Numbered from the stretch's first letter, positions 50,039 to 58,477 are shown. The stretch: 64,000 bases of DNA from JAOPZW01 sp963707695 (GCA_963707695.1 CAVPQY010000002.1:620001-684000); one strand, 5' to 3'. A program made the numbers and translations. Notes: a model not told the origin generated them from the sequence alone.

Positions 50039-52779
50039 CAGAAGAGCCTCCTCAGGCGCTCGGTGAGCTCGCGCAGCGACCCGGCCGGGTCGGCGCCGTC
50101 CAGCGTGACCTTCGCCGCCGGCCGCCCGTGGGCGCCCAGCGTGTGCAGGTCGCCGACGGCCTGCGCGCGCTGCAGCTGGCCGAAGGTGTACGGCGCGCTG
50201 GGCACGTCGACGTCCTCCACCGGGTCGTGGACGAGGAGCAGGAACCGGCCCTCCGCCGGGCCGCCCTTGTGGAACTGGCCGGTGGAGTGCAGGTACCGCG
50301 GCCCGTAGCCGTAGGTCGTCGCCACCTTCGTGCGCGCGCGCACGGCCGCGCGCAGGTCCTCGACCGCGGCGTCGACCTCCGGCGAGGCGGGCAGGTAGCC
50401 GAGGACGGCGAGGTAGGCCGGCGGGGCCAGGCCGTCGACCAGCGCCCGCAGGTCGTCGTCGGAGGCGTCGGGCGGCTCCTGCAGGCCTTCGCCCGACGTC
50501 AGGCGATCGAGGACCTGCTGGGTGTTGTCCTTGGCCTCCTGGACGTTGGGCTGGTCGAACGGGTTGATCCCGAGGACCCACCCCGACACGGCCGTGGCGA
50601 ACTCCGCGAAGAAGAAGACGCGGCCGAGGTCCTTCGGCCCGTGCGCGGTGAGCGTCACGACGGGGTGGCCGGCGTCGCGCAGCGCGGCGATCTTCGCGTC
50701 GAGCTCCTCGTCGGATGCGGTGTCGTCCTGGAGGTGCACGAAGACGCGGTCGTCGCCGTAGTCCGTCGGCTCCCCGGCCGGCTCGAGCGCCACCGGGAGC
50801 ATCCCGCGCCCCTCCTTGCCGGTCGACTCGGCGACGAGCTGCTCGGCCCAGAGGCCGAACGAGGCCAGCGTCTCCGAGACGACGAGCGTGAGCTTGTCCC
50901 GGCCCTGCACGGCGAGCTCGCCCAGCGCGCAGCCCAGCCACAGGCCGCTGTTCTGCCGGGCGTCGTCCACGCGCGAGCAGGCCTGCTCGGCCTGGAGCCC
51001 CCCGTCGACCAGGGCGCGCACGTCGGCGCCCATGAGCGCCGCCGGCACGAGCCCGAAGGAGGACAGCGCGCTGTAGCGCCCGCCGATGTCGGGGTCGTTG
51101 AGGAAGGTCCGGCGGAAGGCCCGCTCGGACGCGAGCTTCTGCAGCCCCGAGCCGGGATCCGTGATCGCCACGAACGCGTCGCCGTCGGGCCGGCGCGCCC
51201 AGAAGCGCTCGAAGAGCGAGAGCGTCTCGATCGTGCCGCCCGACTTCGTCGAGACGACGTGCAGCGTCGTCTGCGGGTCGGTGGCCTCCTCCACGCCGCG
51301 GACCCAGTCGGGGTCGGTCGAGTCCAGGACGTGCAGCGTCGGCCAGCCGTCGACGCGGCCGAAGGACTGGCGCAGGACCTCGGGCGCCAGCGAGGACCCC
51401 CCCATGCCGAGCAGCACGACGTCCGTGGTCCCCGCGTCGCGCACGTCCTGCGCGAAGGCCAGCAGCTCGTCGAGGCCGTCCTGCATCTGCTCGCTGACGG
51501 TGAGCCAGCCCAGCCGGTTGGCGACCTCCGGCTGGCCCGCCGCCCCCCAGAGCGTGTCGTCCTTGCGCCACACGCGCCGTGCGACGTCGACCGCCGCGGC
51601 CTGGTCGATGCGCGAGGCGACCCGCGGCTCGAGGTCGTCGGGGATCGACGCGCTGATGGTCGGCGGGCGGCGCGTGACGATGGCCTCGCGCTTCTCGTCG
51701 ATCCCGGCCAGCAGCTTCTCCATCGGCGTCACGAACTTGTCGACGCCGTCGCGCAGCAGCTTGGCGGTGACCTCCTCGAGGTCGATCCCGGCCTCCTCGA
51801 GCGCGCGCAGGTCCTCGGTGGGGTCCTGCGCCCCGCTGCCGGGCTGGACGTCCGCGTGCTCGGCCGCGGCCGTGAGCGTCGCCATCGGCATCGTGTTGAC
51901 GGTGTGCGGCGCGACGAGCTGGTCGACGTACATCGTGTCGGGGTAGGCGGGGTCCTTGACGCCGGTCGAGGCCCACAGCGGCCGCTGCACCCGGGCGCCG
52001 GCCGCTGACAGGCGCTCCCAGCGCTCGCCCGAGAAGATCTGCCCGAAGCGCTGGTAGGCGTTGCGCGCGTTGGCGATCCCCGCCTTGCCGAGCAGGTCCT
52101 CGCGGCCGAGCGCCTTCAGGCGCTTGTCGACCTCCGTGTCGACCCGCGAGACGAAGAAGGAGGCGACGGACGCGATCCGCTCGAGCGACCCGCCGTCGTC
52201 GAGCCGGCGCTCCAGGCCCCGGAGGTAGGCCTCCGCGCAGCGGACGTAGTTCTCGACGCCGAAGAGGAGCGTGACGTTGATGTTCTTGCCCTCGTACGTC
52301 ATCTCCTCGATCGCCGGGAAGCCCTCTTCGGTCCCCGGGATCTTGATCATGAGGTTCGGGCGGTCGACGCGGTCCCAGTACTCGCGGGCCTGCTCGATCG
52401 TGCGGTGGGTGTCGAAGGCGAGGTCGGGGTCGACCTCGAAGGAGATGAAGCCGTCCTGGCCGTCCGTCTCCTCGTGCACGGGGCGCAGGACGTCGGCCGC
52501 TTCCTGGATGTCGACGATGGCCAGCGCCTGGTAGATCTCGCGGGTGCCCAGGCCCTGCGCCGCCAGCTCGCCCAGCTGCTCGTCGTAGTCCTCGGACCCG
52601 AGCATCGCGGCCTCGAAGATCGAGGGGTTCGACGTCTCGCCGCGGAGGCTGTCCTCGCGGACGAGGCGCTCCAGCTCGCCGCCGCGGGTCAGGCTCCGGC
52701 GGACCTGGTCGAGCCAGACGCTCGTGCCCGCGGCGGTCAGGGCGGCGAGGCGCTCGTTGGTGCGGCTGGTGGCTTCCAT
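50038..52779 (-). CDS. tal/pgi: Bifunctional transaldolase / glucose-6-phosphate isomerase
   Basis: 913 residues, two enzymes in one chain. Residues 1-370 are transaldolase: T-S-N-P-S-I-F-E near 49 and the Schiff-base Lys in L-M-I-K-I-P-G-T near 145. Residues 390-913 are a phosphoglucose isomerase: L-G-M-G-G-S-S near 460, S-T-K-S-G-G-T-I-E-T near 510, Q-F-H-K-G-G near the C-terminus. The two steps bracket the non-oxidative pentose-phosphate branch. The ATG has GGAG upstream, 62 nt after the kinase gene. Confidence 0.97.
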   Translation of the reverse strand: MEATSRTNERLAALTAAGTSVWLDQVRRSLTRGGELERLVREDSLRGETSNPSIFEAAMLGSEDYDEQLGELAAQGLGTREIYQALAIVDIQEAADVLRPVHEETDGQDGFISFEVDPDLAFDTHRTIEQAREYWDRVDRPNLMIKIPGTEEGFPAIEEMTYEGKNINVTLLFGVENYVRCAEAYLRGLERRLDDGGSLERIASVASFFVSRVDTEVDKRLKALGREDLLGKAGIANARNAYQRFGQIFSGERWERLSAAGARVQRPLWASTGVKDPAYPDTMYVDQLVAPHTVNTMPMATLTAAAEHADVQPGSGAQDPTEDLRALEEAGIDLEEVTAKLLRDGVDKFVTPMEKLLAGIDEKREAIVTRRPPTISASIPDDLEPRVASRIDQAAAVDVARRVWRKDDTLWGAAGQPEVANRLGWLTVSEQMQDGLDELLAFAQDVRDAGTTDVVLLGMGGSSLAPEVLRQSFGRVDGWPTLHVLDSTDPDWVRGVEEATDPQTTLHVVSTKSGGTIETLSLFERFWARRPDGDAFVAITDPGSGLQKLASERAFRRTFLNDPDIGGRYSALSSFGLVPAALMGADVRALVDGGLQAEQACSRVDDARQNSGLWLGCALGELAVQGRDKLTLVVSETLASFGLWAEQLVAESTGKEGRGMLPVALEPAGEPTDYGDDRVFVHLQDDTASDEELDAKIAALRDAGHPVVTLTAHGPKDLGRVFFFAEFATAVSGWVLGINPFDQPNVQEAKDNTQQVLDRLTSGEGLQEPPDASDDDLRALVDGLAPPAYLAVLGYLPASPEVDAAVEDLRAAVRARTKVATTYGYGPRYLHSTGQFHKGGPAEGRFLLLVHDPVEDVDVPSAPYTFGQLQRAQAVGDLHTLGAHGRPAAKVTLDGADPAGSLRELTERLRRLF

Positions 52780-52841
52780 CGACGTTCTCCGTTCGGGGGG
52801 TCCGGACTGGGGGTCTGCCCGGCACGACGCCGGTCAGAACC

Positions 52842-53756
52842 TCAGCCCTCCTGCTCCTCCAGGAGGGCCATGAGGGCCGCGCCGCGCACGCCGGCCTGGG
52901 GGCCGTAGCGGGCGATGCGGATCTCGGTCTGCGTGCCGACGCCGGGGAGGATGTAGGCGCGGGCCGAGCGGCGGGCGGGCTCGAGGAGGAGCTCGCCGGC
53001 GCGCGACACGCCGCCCCCGATGACGACGAGGTCGGGGTCGAAGAGGTTGACGACGTTGGCGATGCCGATGCCGAGACGCTCGCCGTGGATCCGCAGGGCC
53101 TCGAGCGCCGACTCGTCGCCGTCCTGGGCGCTGTCGACGACGGCGCTGCCGTCGGCGAAGTCGCGCTCGCGCCCGAGCTGGTCGAGGGCCCGGCCGGAGG
53201 CCAGGAGCTCGAGGGAGCCGGGCTGCGGCGCGCGGGGGAGCGGCGCGGGGGCGCCGTCGCGCAGGTCGGCGCCCACGATGATGTGCCCGAGCTCGGGCGC
53301 GGCCCCGGTCGCGCCGCGGAAGACCCGGCCGTTGAGGACGATGCCGCCGCCGATCCCGGTGCCCACCGTGATCATCACGAGCACCCCGGCCAAGGGGCGC
53401 AGGTCGTCGTCGTAGGCCTCGGCCAGGGCGGCCACGTTCGCATCGTTGTCGATGTAGGCCGGGATCCCGAGGCGCTCCGTCAGGAGCTGGCGCAGCGGCA
53501 CGCCCTCGAGCGGGATGTTCACCGAGTGCCGGGCGGTGCCGGAGGCGAACTCGACGACCGAGGGGACGCCGAGCCCGACGGCGTCGGCCGGACCGGCCGC
53601 GCGGATCGCGCCGACGAGCTGCTCGACGAGCGCCTGGCTCGAGGACGTGTCGGTGTGGTGGAGCTCGGGTGCGGCGAGCGTCCCGCCCTCGAGCGAGGCC
53701 ACGGAGATCTTGGTCCCGCCGACGTCCACCCCGATGACGCGTCGCACGTGGCTCAC
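52842..53756 (-). CDS. ROK family glucokinase-like protein lacking the zinc cysteines
   Basis: 304 residues. ATP-dependent glucose phosphorylation fits the operon. V-D-V-G-G-T-K at residue 9 binds phosphate; I-D-N-D-A-N-V-A holds the catalytic Asp near 103; G-T-G-I-G-G-G-I near 133 is the ATP loop. The ROK zinc motif C-x-C-G-x2-G-C-x-E is replaced by P-L-P-R-A-P-Q-P-G-S-L-E, with no Cys and only the last Glu kept; the E-L-G-H before it is present. Zinc would not be bound in the usual way. GTG 53756 is supported by TATGGT 8 nt upstream. It opens the operon. Confidence 0.88.
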   Translation of the reverse strand: MSHVRRVIGVDVGGTKISVASLEGGTLAAPELHHTDTSSSQALVEQLVGAIRAAGPADAVGLGVPSVVEFASGTARHSVNIPLEGVPLRQLLTERLGIPAYIDNDANVAALAEAYDDDLRPLAGVLVMITVGTGIGGGIVLNGRVFRGATGAAPELGHIIVGADLRDGAPAPLPRAPQPGSLELLASGRALDQLGRERDFADGSAVVDSAQDGDESALEALRIHGERLGIGIANVVNLFDPDLVVIGGGVSRAGELLLEPARRSARAYILPGVGTQTEIRIARYGPQAGVRGAALMALLEEQEG

Positions 53757-53764
53757 CGGCGGCC

Positions 53765-53770
53765 ACCATA
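53765..53770 (-). promoter_or_regulatory. Probable promoter -10 (TATGGT) of the pentose-phosphate operon
   Basis: TATGGT on the minus strand, 8 nt before GTG 53756. It is the only good candidate ahead of the eight-gene leftward run. Confidence 0.5.
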
Positions 53771-53829
53771 GCCTGCGCCCAGTGCCCGCGCCGGGTTTGC
53801 GGGCCCGGGCCCCGGGTGAGCCGTGGGAC

Positions 53830-54402
53830 ATGCCCTCGCTGCTCCCGCCGTCGGTCCCCGTCAGCCAGGTCGGCCGCGCCGCCCACGACCTCGGCCTCGC
53901 CGGCCTGCTCGGCGGCACCCTGTTCGGCCGCCTCGCCCTCCACCCGGCCGTCACGGCGGTGAGCGACCCGCGCGAGCGCGGCGAGGTCGTCAACGGCGCC
54001 TGGCGGCGCTTCGGCGTGGTCAACGCCCTGGGGCTCGCCGCGGTCGTCGGCGGCTGGGCCGGGGCGCGCGCGGCCGAGGCGCGCGACGGCCGGCTCAGCC
54101 CGCGCGAGCGGCGCCTGGCGCGCGCGAAGGACGCGCTCGTCGGGACCACGGCGCTGCTCGGCGTGGCGTCGGCGGCCGAGGGGACGCGCTTCGCGCGCCT
54201 CGCACCCGACGGCGCGGTGCCGCTGCGCGACGGGGACCACGTCGCCGACGACGCGCCGCCTGCGGCCCGGGCGCTCAAAGGCCGCCTGAACGCGCTCGGC
54301 GCCGTCACGCTCGCCGTCGAGGCCGGCCTCGTCGCGGTGAACGCGGCGCTGGCCCAGGAGGGGTTCCGCCGGCCGCCCGCGCGCCGGCTGCGCCTCCGCT
54401 GA
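53830..54402 (+). CDS. Hypothetical membrane protein, about 190 residues
   Basis: 190 residues with three or four hydrophobic stretches (about 18-35, 65-85, 105-120, 155-172) and basic loops (R-L-S-P-R-E-R-R-L-A-R-A-K). I do not recognise a family. It begins about 60 nt from the glucokinase promoter on the other strand. ATG 53830 is used. No ribosome-binding site is obvious. Confidence 0.65.
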   Translation: MPSLLPPSVPVSQVGRAAHDLGLAGLLGGTLFGRLALHPAVTAVSDPRERGEVVNGAWRRFGVVNALGLAAVVGGWAGARAAEARDGRLSPRERRLARAKDALVGTTALLGVASAAEGTRFARLAPDGAVPLRDGDHVADDAPPAARALKGRLNALGAVTLAVEAGLVAVNAALAQEGFRRPPARRLRLR

Positions 54403-54421
54403 GGCGCACCCGGGCGCGCCG

Positions 54422-55045
54422 CTAGCGCCCGCGGCAGCGGTCGATCCAGCCGTCGTCCTTCTCGACGAGGTCGGGGAGGTCCATCGCCGCTGCGACGTTC
54501 AGCAGCATGCCGTGGGCGAAGAAGTCCTTGAGCTCGGGGCCGCCCCCGCCGCAGAGCTCGGCGACGAGCTCGTACATCGCGGCGTAGCGGCCGCGGACGA
54601 CGTCGCGGACCTCGGGGTCGCCGCAGGCCGCGTAGCCCTGCATCTGCAGCAGGAGCCAGTCGCGGTCCTGCAGCAGGGCGAAGTACGCCTCGCCCATCGC
54701 CTCGCGCGCGTCGTCGCCCTGCTTGCCCGCGGCGGCGGCGCGGAAGGTCGCCTCGAGGTGGTCGTAGCCGTGCTCGACGGCGGCGAGGAAGAGGCCCTTC
54801 TTCGTGCCGAAGAGGCTGAAGGCGTAGGGCTGGGTCACGCCGATGGCGCTCGTGACGGCGCTGACCGCCGTCCCGTGCAGGCCGGCGTGGGCGAAGGCGG
54901 GCACGGCCGCCTCGATGAGCTGGTCGCGCCGCTCGCCGGCGGAGCGGCGGACGGGGGCGGCCGCCGGCCCGCGTGCGGTGGCGCGCGCGGCCTCGGCGGG
55001 CTCGGCGGGCTCGGAGGGCGCGGGGGCGACAGGCTGACGGACCAT
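54422..55045 (-). CDS. TetR family transcriptional regulator
   Basis: 207 residues. N-terminal Ala/Pro-rich stretch, then the TetR helix-turn-helix at about 40-85: L-I-E-A-A-V-P-A-F-A-H-A-G-L-H-G-T-A-V-S-A-V-T-S-A-I-G with Y-A-F-S-L-F-G-T-K-K-G-L-F recognition segment. The C-terminal ligand domain has Y-F-A-L-L-Q-D-R-D-W-L-L. It diverges from a DHA2 exporter with operator-like dyads between, so it probably represses both. A TAAGCT box inside one dyad is 7 nt before its ATG. Confidence 0.94.
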   Translation of the reverse strand: MVRQPVAPAPSEPAEPAEAARATARGPAAAPVRRSAGERRDQLIEAAVPAFAHAGLHGTAVSAVTSAIGVTQPYAFSLFGTKKGLFLAAVEHGYDHLEATFRAAAAGKQGDDAREAMGEAYFALLQDRDWLLLQMQGYAACGDPEVRDVVRGRYAAMYELVAELCGGGGPELKDFFAHGMLLNVAAAMDLPDLVEKDDGWIDRCRGR

Positions 55046-55052
55046 GCTTGAC

Positions 55053-55058
55053 AGCTTA
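55053..55058 (-). promoter_or_regulatory. Leaderless -10 box (TAAGCT) of the tetR gene
   Basis: TAAGCT on the minus strand, 7 nt before ATG 55045, overlapping the exporter promoter and the first operator. One bound repressor would block both. Confidence 0.45.
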
Positions 55059-55074
55059 GTGAGCGGTCGCTAAG
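55055..55074. promoter_or_regulatory. TetR operator 1 (imperfect 20-bp dyad)
   Basis: CTTAGTGAGC/GGTCGCTAAG, eight of ten arm pairs matching, centred between the -35 and -10 of the exporter promoter. Confidence 0.65.
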
Positions 55075-55093
55075 TTCGCCACCCGATCAAGAC

Positions 55094-55107
55094 TTAGTGA
55101 GCACTAA
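55094..55107. promoter_or_regulatory. TetR operator 2 (perfect 14-bp dyad)
   Basis: TTAGTG-AG-CACTAA, sharing the TTAGTGAGC half-site with operator 1, in the exporter leader. Confidence 0.6.
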
Positions 55108-55126
55108 CTACTCAACGGGAGCTCCC

Positions 55127-56539
55127 ATGTCCTCCGCCCTGCGCACCCTCCTCGTCGTCTCCGCGGCGCTCTTCATGACCGCGCTGGACAACCTCATCGT
55201 CACGGTCGCGCTGCCCTCGATCCGGCAGGACCTCGGTGCGACCGTCCAGGACCTCGAGTGGACGGTCAACGCGTACACGCTGACGTTCGCGGTCCTGCTC
55301 ATCCCCGCCGCCGCGCTCGGCGACCGGTTCGGACGCCGGCGGCTCTTCCTCGGCGGCCTCGCGCTGTTCACGCTCGCCTCGGCCGCCGCCGCGCTGGCCC
55401 CGTCGACCGGCGCGCTCGTCCTCGCCCGCGCGCTCCAGGGCGCCGGCGGGGCGATCATCGCCCCGCTGTCGCTGACGCTGCTGGCGGCCGCCTACCCGGC
55501 CGAGCGGCGCGGGCTGGCGCTGGGCGTCTGGGCCGGCGTGAGCGGCTTCGGCGTCGCCGTCGGGCCGCTGCTCGGCGGGCTCGTCGTCGACGGCCTCGCC
55601 TGGCAGTGGATCTTCTGGCTCAACGTGCCGCTCGGGCTCCTGCTCCTGCCGGTTGCCGCCCGCACCCTGCGCGAGAGCCGCGGGCCGTCCGAGCGCCTCG
55701 ACCTCCCCGGTGTCGCCCTCGTCGGCCTCGGCCTGTTCGGCGTCGTCTTCGGGCTCGTGCGCGGCAACGCGGACGGCTGGACGAGCCCGCTCGTCCTCGC
55801 GTCGGTCGTCGTGGGCGCCGCGCTCGTCGCGGGCTTCGTGGCCTGGGAGCGCCGCGCCCCCGCGCCGATGGTGCCGCTCGAGCTGTTCCGGTCGCGGACC
55901 TTCGCCGCCACGAACGCGGTGAGCTTCGTGATGTTCTTCGGGATGTTCGGGTCGATCTTCCTGCTCACGCAGGTCCTGCAGTTCGCCATGGGCGCCGGGC
56001 CGCTGGAGGCCGGCGTGAAGATGCTGGCCTGGACCGGCGCGACGATGGTGGTCGCCCCGATCGCCGGCGCCACCGCCGAGCGCGTCGGGCCGCGGGCCTA
56101 CCTGGCGCTCGGGCTCGCGCTCCAGGGTGTCGCGCTCGTGTGGATGTCCTCCGTCACCGAGCCCGGACTCGCCTACGGCTCGCTCGTCGTGCCGTTCGTG
56201 CTCGCCGGCACCGGGATGGCGATGTGCTTCGCGCCGGCCACGAACGCGGTGCTCGCCTCGGTGCGGGCCGAGCAGGCCGGCCAGGCCTCCGGCGTCGCCA
56301 ACGCGATCCGCGAGCTCGGCGGCGTCTTCGGCGTGGCCGTGCTGAGCACGGTGTTCAGCGCCAACGGCAGCTACGCGTCGCCCCAGGCGTTCGTCGACGG
56401 CGCGGTCCCGGCGGTTCTCGTCGGCGGCCTCGTCGTCCTCGCGGGCGCGCTCGTGGCGCTCGTCGCCCTCCCCTCGCGGCGGCGGGCGAGCGCGGCGCAG
56501 GCGGAGCGCCCCGGGGACGCGCTGGCGCTCGCGCACTGA
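55127..56539 (+). CDS. MFS transporter, DHA2 drug-exporter family
   Basis: 470 residues with about 14 transmembrane helices. Motif D1 is L-D-N-L-I-V-T-V-A-L-P-S-I in helix 1; motif A is G-D-R-F-G-R-R-R-L-F; motif C is G-V-A-V-G-P-L-L-G-G-L-V. Proton-linked exporter in the inner membrane. ATG 55127 has GGGAG before it; an in-frame GTG at 55097 would start inside operator 2 and is less likely. Confidence 0.94.
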   Translation: MSSALRTLLVVSAALFMTALDNLIVTVALPSIRQDLGATVQDLEWTVNAYTLTFAVLLIPAAALGDRFGRRRLFLGGLALFTLASAAAALAPSTGALVLARALQGAGGAIIAPLSLTLLAAAYPAERRGLALGVWAGVSGFGVAVGPLLGGLVVDGLAWQWIFWLNVPLGLLLLPVAARTLRESRGPSERLDLPGVALVGLGLFGVVFGLVRGNADGWTSPLVLASVVVGAALVAGFVAWERRAPAPMVPLELFRSRTFAATNAVSFVMFFGMFGSIFLLTQVLQFAMGAGPLEAGVKMLAWTGATMVVAPIAGATAERVGPRAYLALGLALQGVALVWMSSVTEPGLAYGSLVVPFVLAGTGMAMCFAPATNAVLASVRAEQAGQASGVANAIRELGGVFGVAVLSTVFSANGSYASPQAFVDGAVPAVLVGGLVVLAGALVALVALPSRRRASAAQAERPGDALALAH

Positions 56540-56644
56540 CCCGGCGCAGCAGGCGACGCGACCCGCCCGGCCTCTGCGCCGGGCGGGGCCGTCGCGAACG
56601 GATCGCCACCTGAACGGCTCGTCGCGGCGGCCGGGCCGCGGGCG

Positions 56645-56650
56645 TACGCT
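56645..56650 (+). promoter_or_regulatory. Candidate leaderless -10 box (TACGCT)
   Basis: TACGCT ends 6 nt before ATG 56657 of the GT39-like gene. Confidence 0.45.
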
Positions 56651-56656
56651 CGGCCG

Positions 56657-58027
56657 ATGGGGCGCCCGCTGCTGCGCTCGCCGCCCGGCGCCGCGGTCCT
56701 CGCGGGGGCGCTGGCCGTGCGGCTGGCGGTCGTGCGACTCACCCCTGGCTACGTCCCGCACCACGACGACCGCAGCTACCTCGCCTACGCGGTGGCCATC
56801 GACCGCACCGGGGCCCTGCCGGTCCTCACCCACGGCGGCGTGCGGGTGCCGACCGCGTACCGCGCCCCCGGCTTCCCGGCCCTGCTCGCCGCCGTCCGAG
56901 CGGTCGCGGGCCCGGGGCTGGCCCCGCTTCGCGTCGCGCAGGTGCTCGTGGGCGTGACGCTCGTCGCGCTCATCGGCGTGGTCACGGCGCAGCTCTGGGG
57001 CCACCGGGCCGGCCTCGCCGCGCTGGCGCTCGCGGCGGTCTCGCCGCCCCTCGTGCTCCTCGGGTCCTCGCTCGTCTCCGAGCCCCTCTACGCGGCGCTC
57101 GAGACGGGCGCGATGGCCGCCGCGCTGCGCGCGCGCCGCGAGCGCTCGCACCGACTGCCGTGCGCCCTGGCCGCCGGCGCGCTCGGCGGCGCGGCGGCGC
57201 TCACGCGCCCGGCCGGGCTCGTCGTGCTCCCGGCGCTCGCGCTCGCGGCCCTGCCGCAGGCGCGGCCCGGCCGGGCGCGCCTCGCCGCGGCCGTCGTCCT
57301 GGCGGGCGTGGCGGTCGTCACGCCTTGGACGGTGCGCAACGCCCACGTCCTGCACGCCTTCGTGCCGGTCAGCACCGAGGCGGGCAACACGCTGGCCGGG
57401 ACGTACAACCCCGTCGCCGCGCGGGACCCGATCTTCCCCTGGGGCTGGCAGGACCCGCGCGCCACCGGCCTCTATCGCGCCGAGCGCGCGGCCCACCGGT
57501 TCGACGAGCCGGCGACCGACGCCGCGCTCAGGGGGGCGGCGCTGCGCTACGTCGCGGCGCACCCCGCCGCGCCGCTCGAGGTCGCGCTGCACGACGGCGC
57601 CCGGCTGGCCGGGCTCGCGCCGCGCGCCTGGTCGCGCCGGTCGCTGGGCAGCGTCAGCCTCGTCGTGGGCGGCGCGGTCCAGGACCTCCTGCGCGCGGGC
57701 CTCCTCGCGACCACCCTGCTCGCCGTCGCCGGGGCGGCCGCCGCACGCCGGCGGGCCCCGCCGGCAGGGTGGTGGCTGGCGGGCGCGCTGGTCCTCGCCG
57801 CGGCCGCGCTCGTCAACGGCGAGGAGCGCTTCGCGGTGCCCGTGCAGCCCTGGCTCCTGGCGCTCGGCGGGCTCGCCCTGGCGAGCGCGGACGACCGGGT
57901 GCGCCCGCCCGGGAAGGACCGGGCCGCCCGGCGGCCGGCGCCGCGCGCAGTCCATCGCGGACGCCTCGTCCGCCCCCGGACGCCCGCGCCGACGGCCGGC
58001 GGCGGCACGCGGGCGCCCGCCGGGTAG
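56657..58027 (+). CDS. Membrane glycosyltransferase, GT39/ArnT-like (PMT_2)
   Basis: 456 residues with nine or more predicted helices. The first periplasmic loop has the acidic D-D pair (H-H-D-D-R-S-Y near residue 35) typical of GT-C enzymes that use a polyprenyl-phosphate sugar, followed by Y-R-A-P-G-F-P-A-L-L. The middle P-W-T-V-R-N and the C-terminal Arg/Pro-rich tail fit PMT_2 proteins. Target unknown. Its stop codon TAG forms the start of the next promoter box. Confidence 0.85.
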   Translation: MGRPLLRSPPGAAVLAGALAVRLAVVRLTPGYVPHHDDRSYLAYAVAIDRTGALPVLTHGGVRVPTAYRAPGFPALLAAVRAVAGPGLAPLRVAQVLVGVTLVALIGVVTAQLWGHRAGLAALALAAVSPPLVLLGSSLVSEPLYAALETGAMAAALRARRERSHRLPCALAAGALGGAAALTRPAGLVVLPALALAALPQARPGRARLAAAVVLAGVAVVTPWTVRNAHVLHAFVPVSTEAGNTLAGTYNPVAARDPIFPWGWQDPRATGLYRAERAAHRFDEPATDAALRGAALRYVAAHPAAPLEVALHDGARLAGLAPRAWSRRSLGSVSLVVGGAVQDLLRAGLLATTLLAVAGAAAARRRAPPAGWWLAGALVLAAAALVNGEERFAVPVQPWLLALGGLALASADDRVRPPGKDRAARRPAPRAVHRGRLVRPRTPAPTAGGGTRAPAG

Positions 58028-58030
58028 GGT
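58025..58030 (+). promoter_or_regulatory. Candidate leaderless -10 box (TAGGGT) overlapping a stop codon
   Basis: TAGGGT ends 7 nt before GTG 58038; its TAG is also the stop of the glycosyltransferase gene. Confidence 0.45.
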
Positions 58031-58037
58031 CGGCCGT

Positions 58038-58466
58038 GTGGAGGAGTCGCTCGCGGGCCTGGCCGACGCCGACGCCCGCCTCGGGCGCCCGTTCCCCCTC
58101 CCGGCCGCGGCCCTGCCGCTGCCCCGGTGGGTCGACGTGCGGGCCGTGGGCGCCGGCGCCGAGGTCGTCTGGTCGCTCGACGACACGCGTCCCGGGACGC
58201 CCGGACGCCTGGCCCTCCACGCCGCGCCCGAGCCGCCGGCGGCGCGCGCGATGGCCTGGGACGCCGAGGAGCGCGTCGGCGAGCTGGCACCCGGGGCGCC
58301 GGGCACGCTGCGCACCGCGGTGCTCGCAGAGGCCGAGCCGTCCCTGCGGCCGGTCCGCGAGCTGACCTGGTCGGACGCCGGCCTGCACCTGCGCCTGACC
58401 GCCCAGGGCCCCTGGGCGGTCGACGACCTGCTCGCGCTCGCGCGCTCGGTGCAGGCGACCGGATAG
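58038..58466 (+). CDS. Hypothetical protein, 142 residues
   Basis: 142 residues, soluble, with an alternation of short beta-like stretches and acidic or Arg residues (R-W-V-D-V-R-A-V-G-A-G-A-E-V-V-W-S-L-D-D). No recognised family. It lies between the glycosyltransferase and a small membrane protein in the same direction, and its GTG follows a TAGGGT box by 7 nt, so it is probably expressed. Confidence 0.6.
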   Translation: MEESLAGLADADARLGRPFPLPAAALPLPRWVDVRAVGAGAEVVWSLDDTRPGTPGRLALHAAPEPPAARAMAWDAEERVGELAPGAPGTLRTAVLAEAEPSLRPVRELTWSDAGLHLRLTAQGPWAVDDLLALARSVQATG

Positions 58467-58469
58467 GGT
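58464..58469 (+). promoter_or_regulatory. Candidate leaderless -10 box (TAGGGT) overlapping a stop codon
   Basis: TAGGGT ends 8 nt before GTG 58478; its TAG is the stop of the 142-residue gene. It is the second such arrangement in a row. Confidence 0.45.
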
Positions 58470-58477
58470 CATCCGCC

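Larger units (their letters stand above)
55048..55076 (+). promoter_or_regulatory. Promoter of the DHA2 exporter gene
   Basis: A perfect TTGACA -35 (55048-55053), a 17-nt spacer, then TAAGTT (55071-55076). The first operator dyad fills the spacer. Confidence 0.65.
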
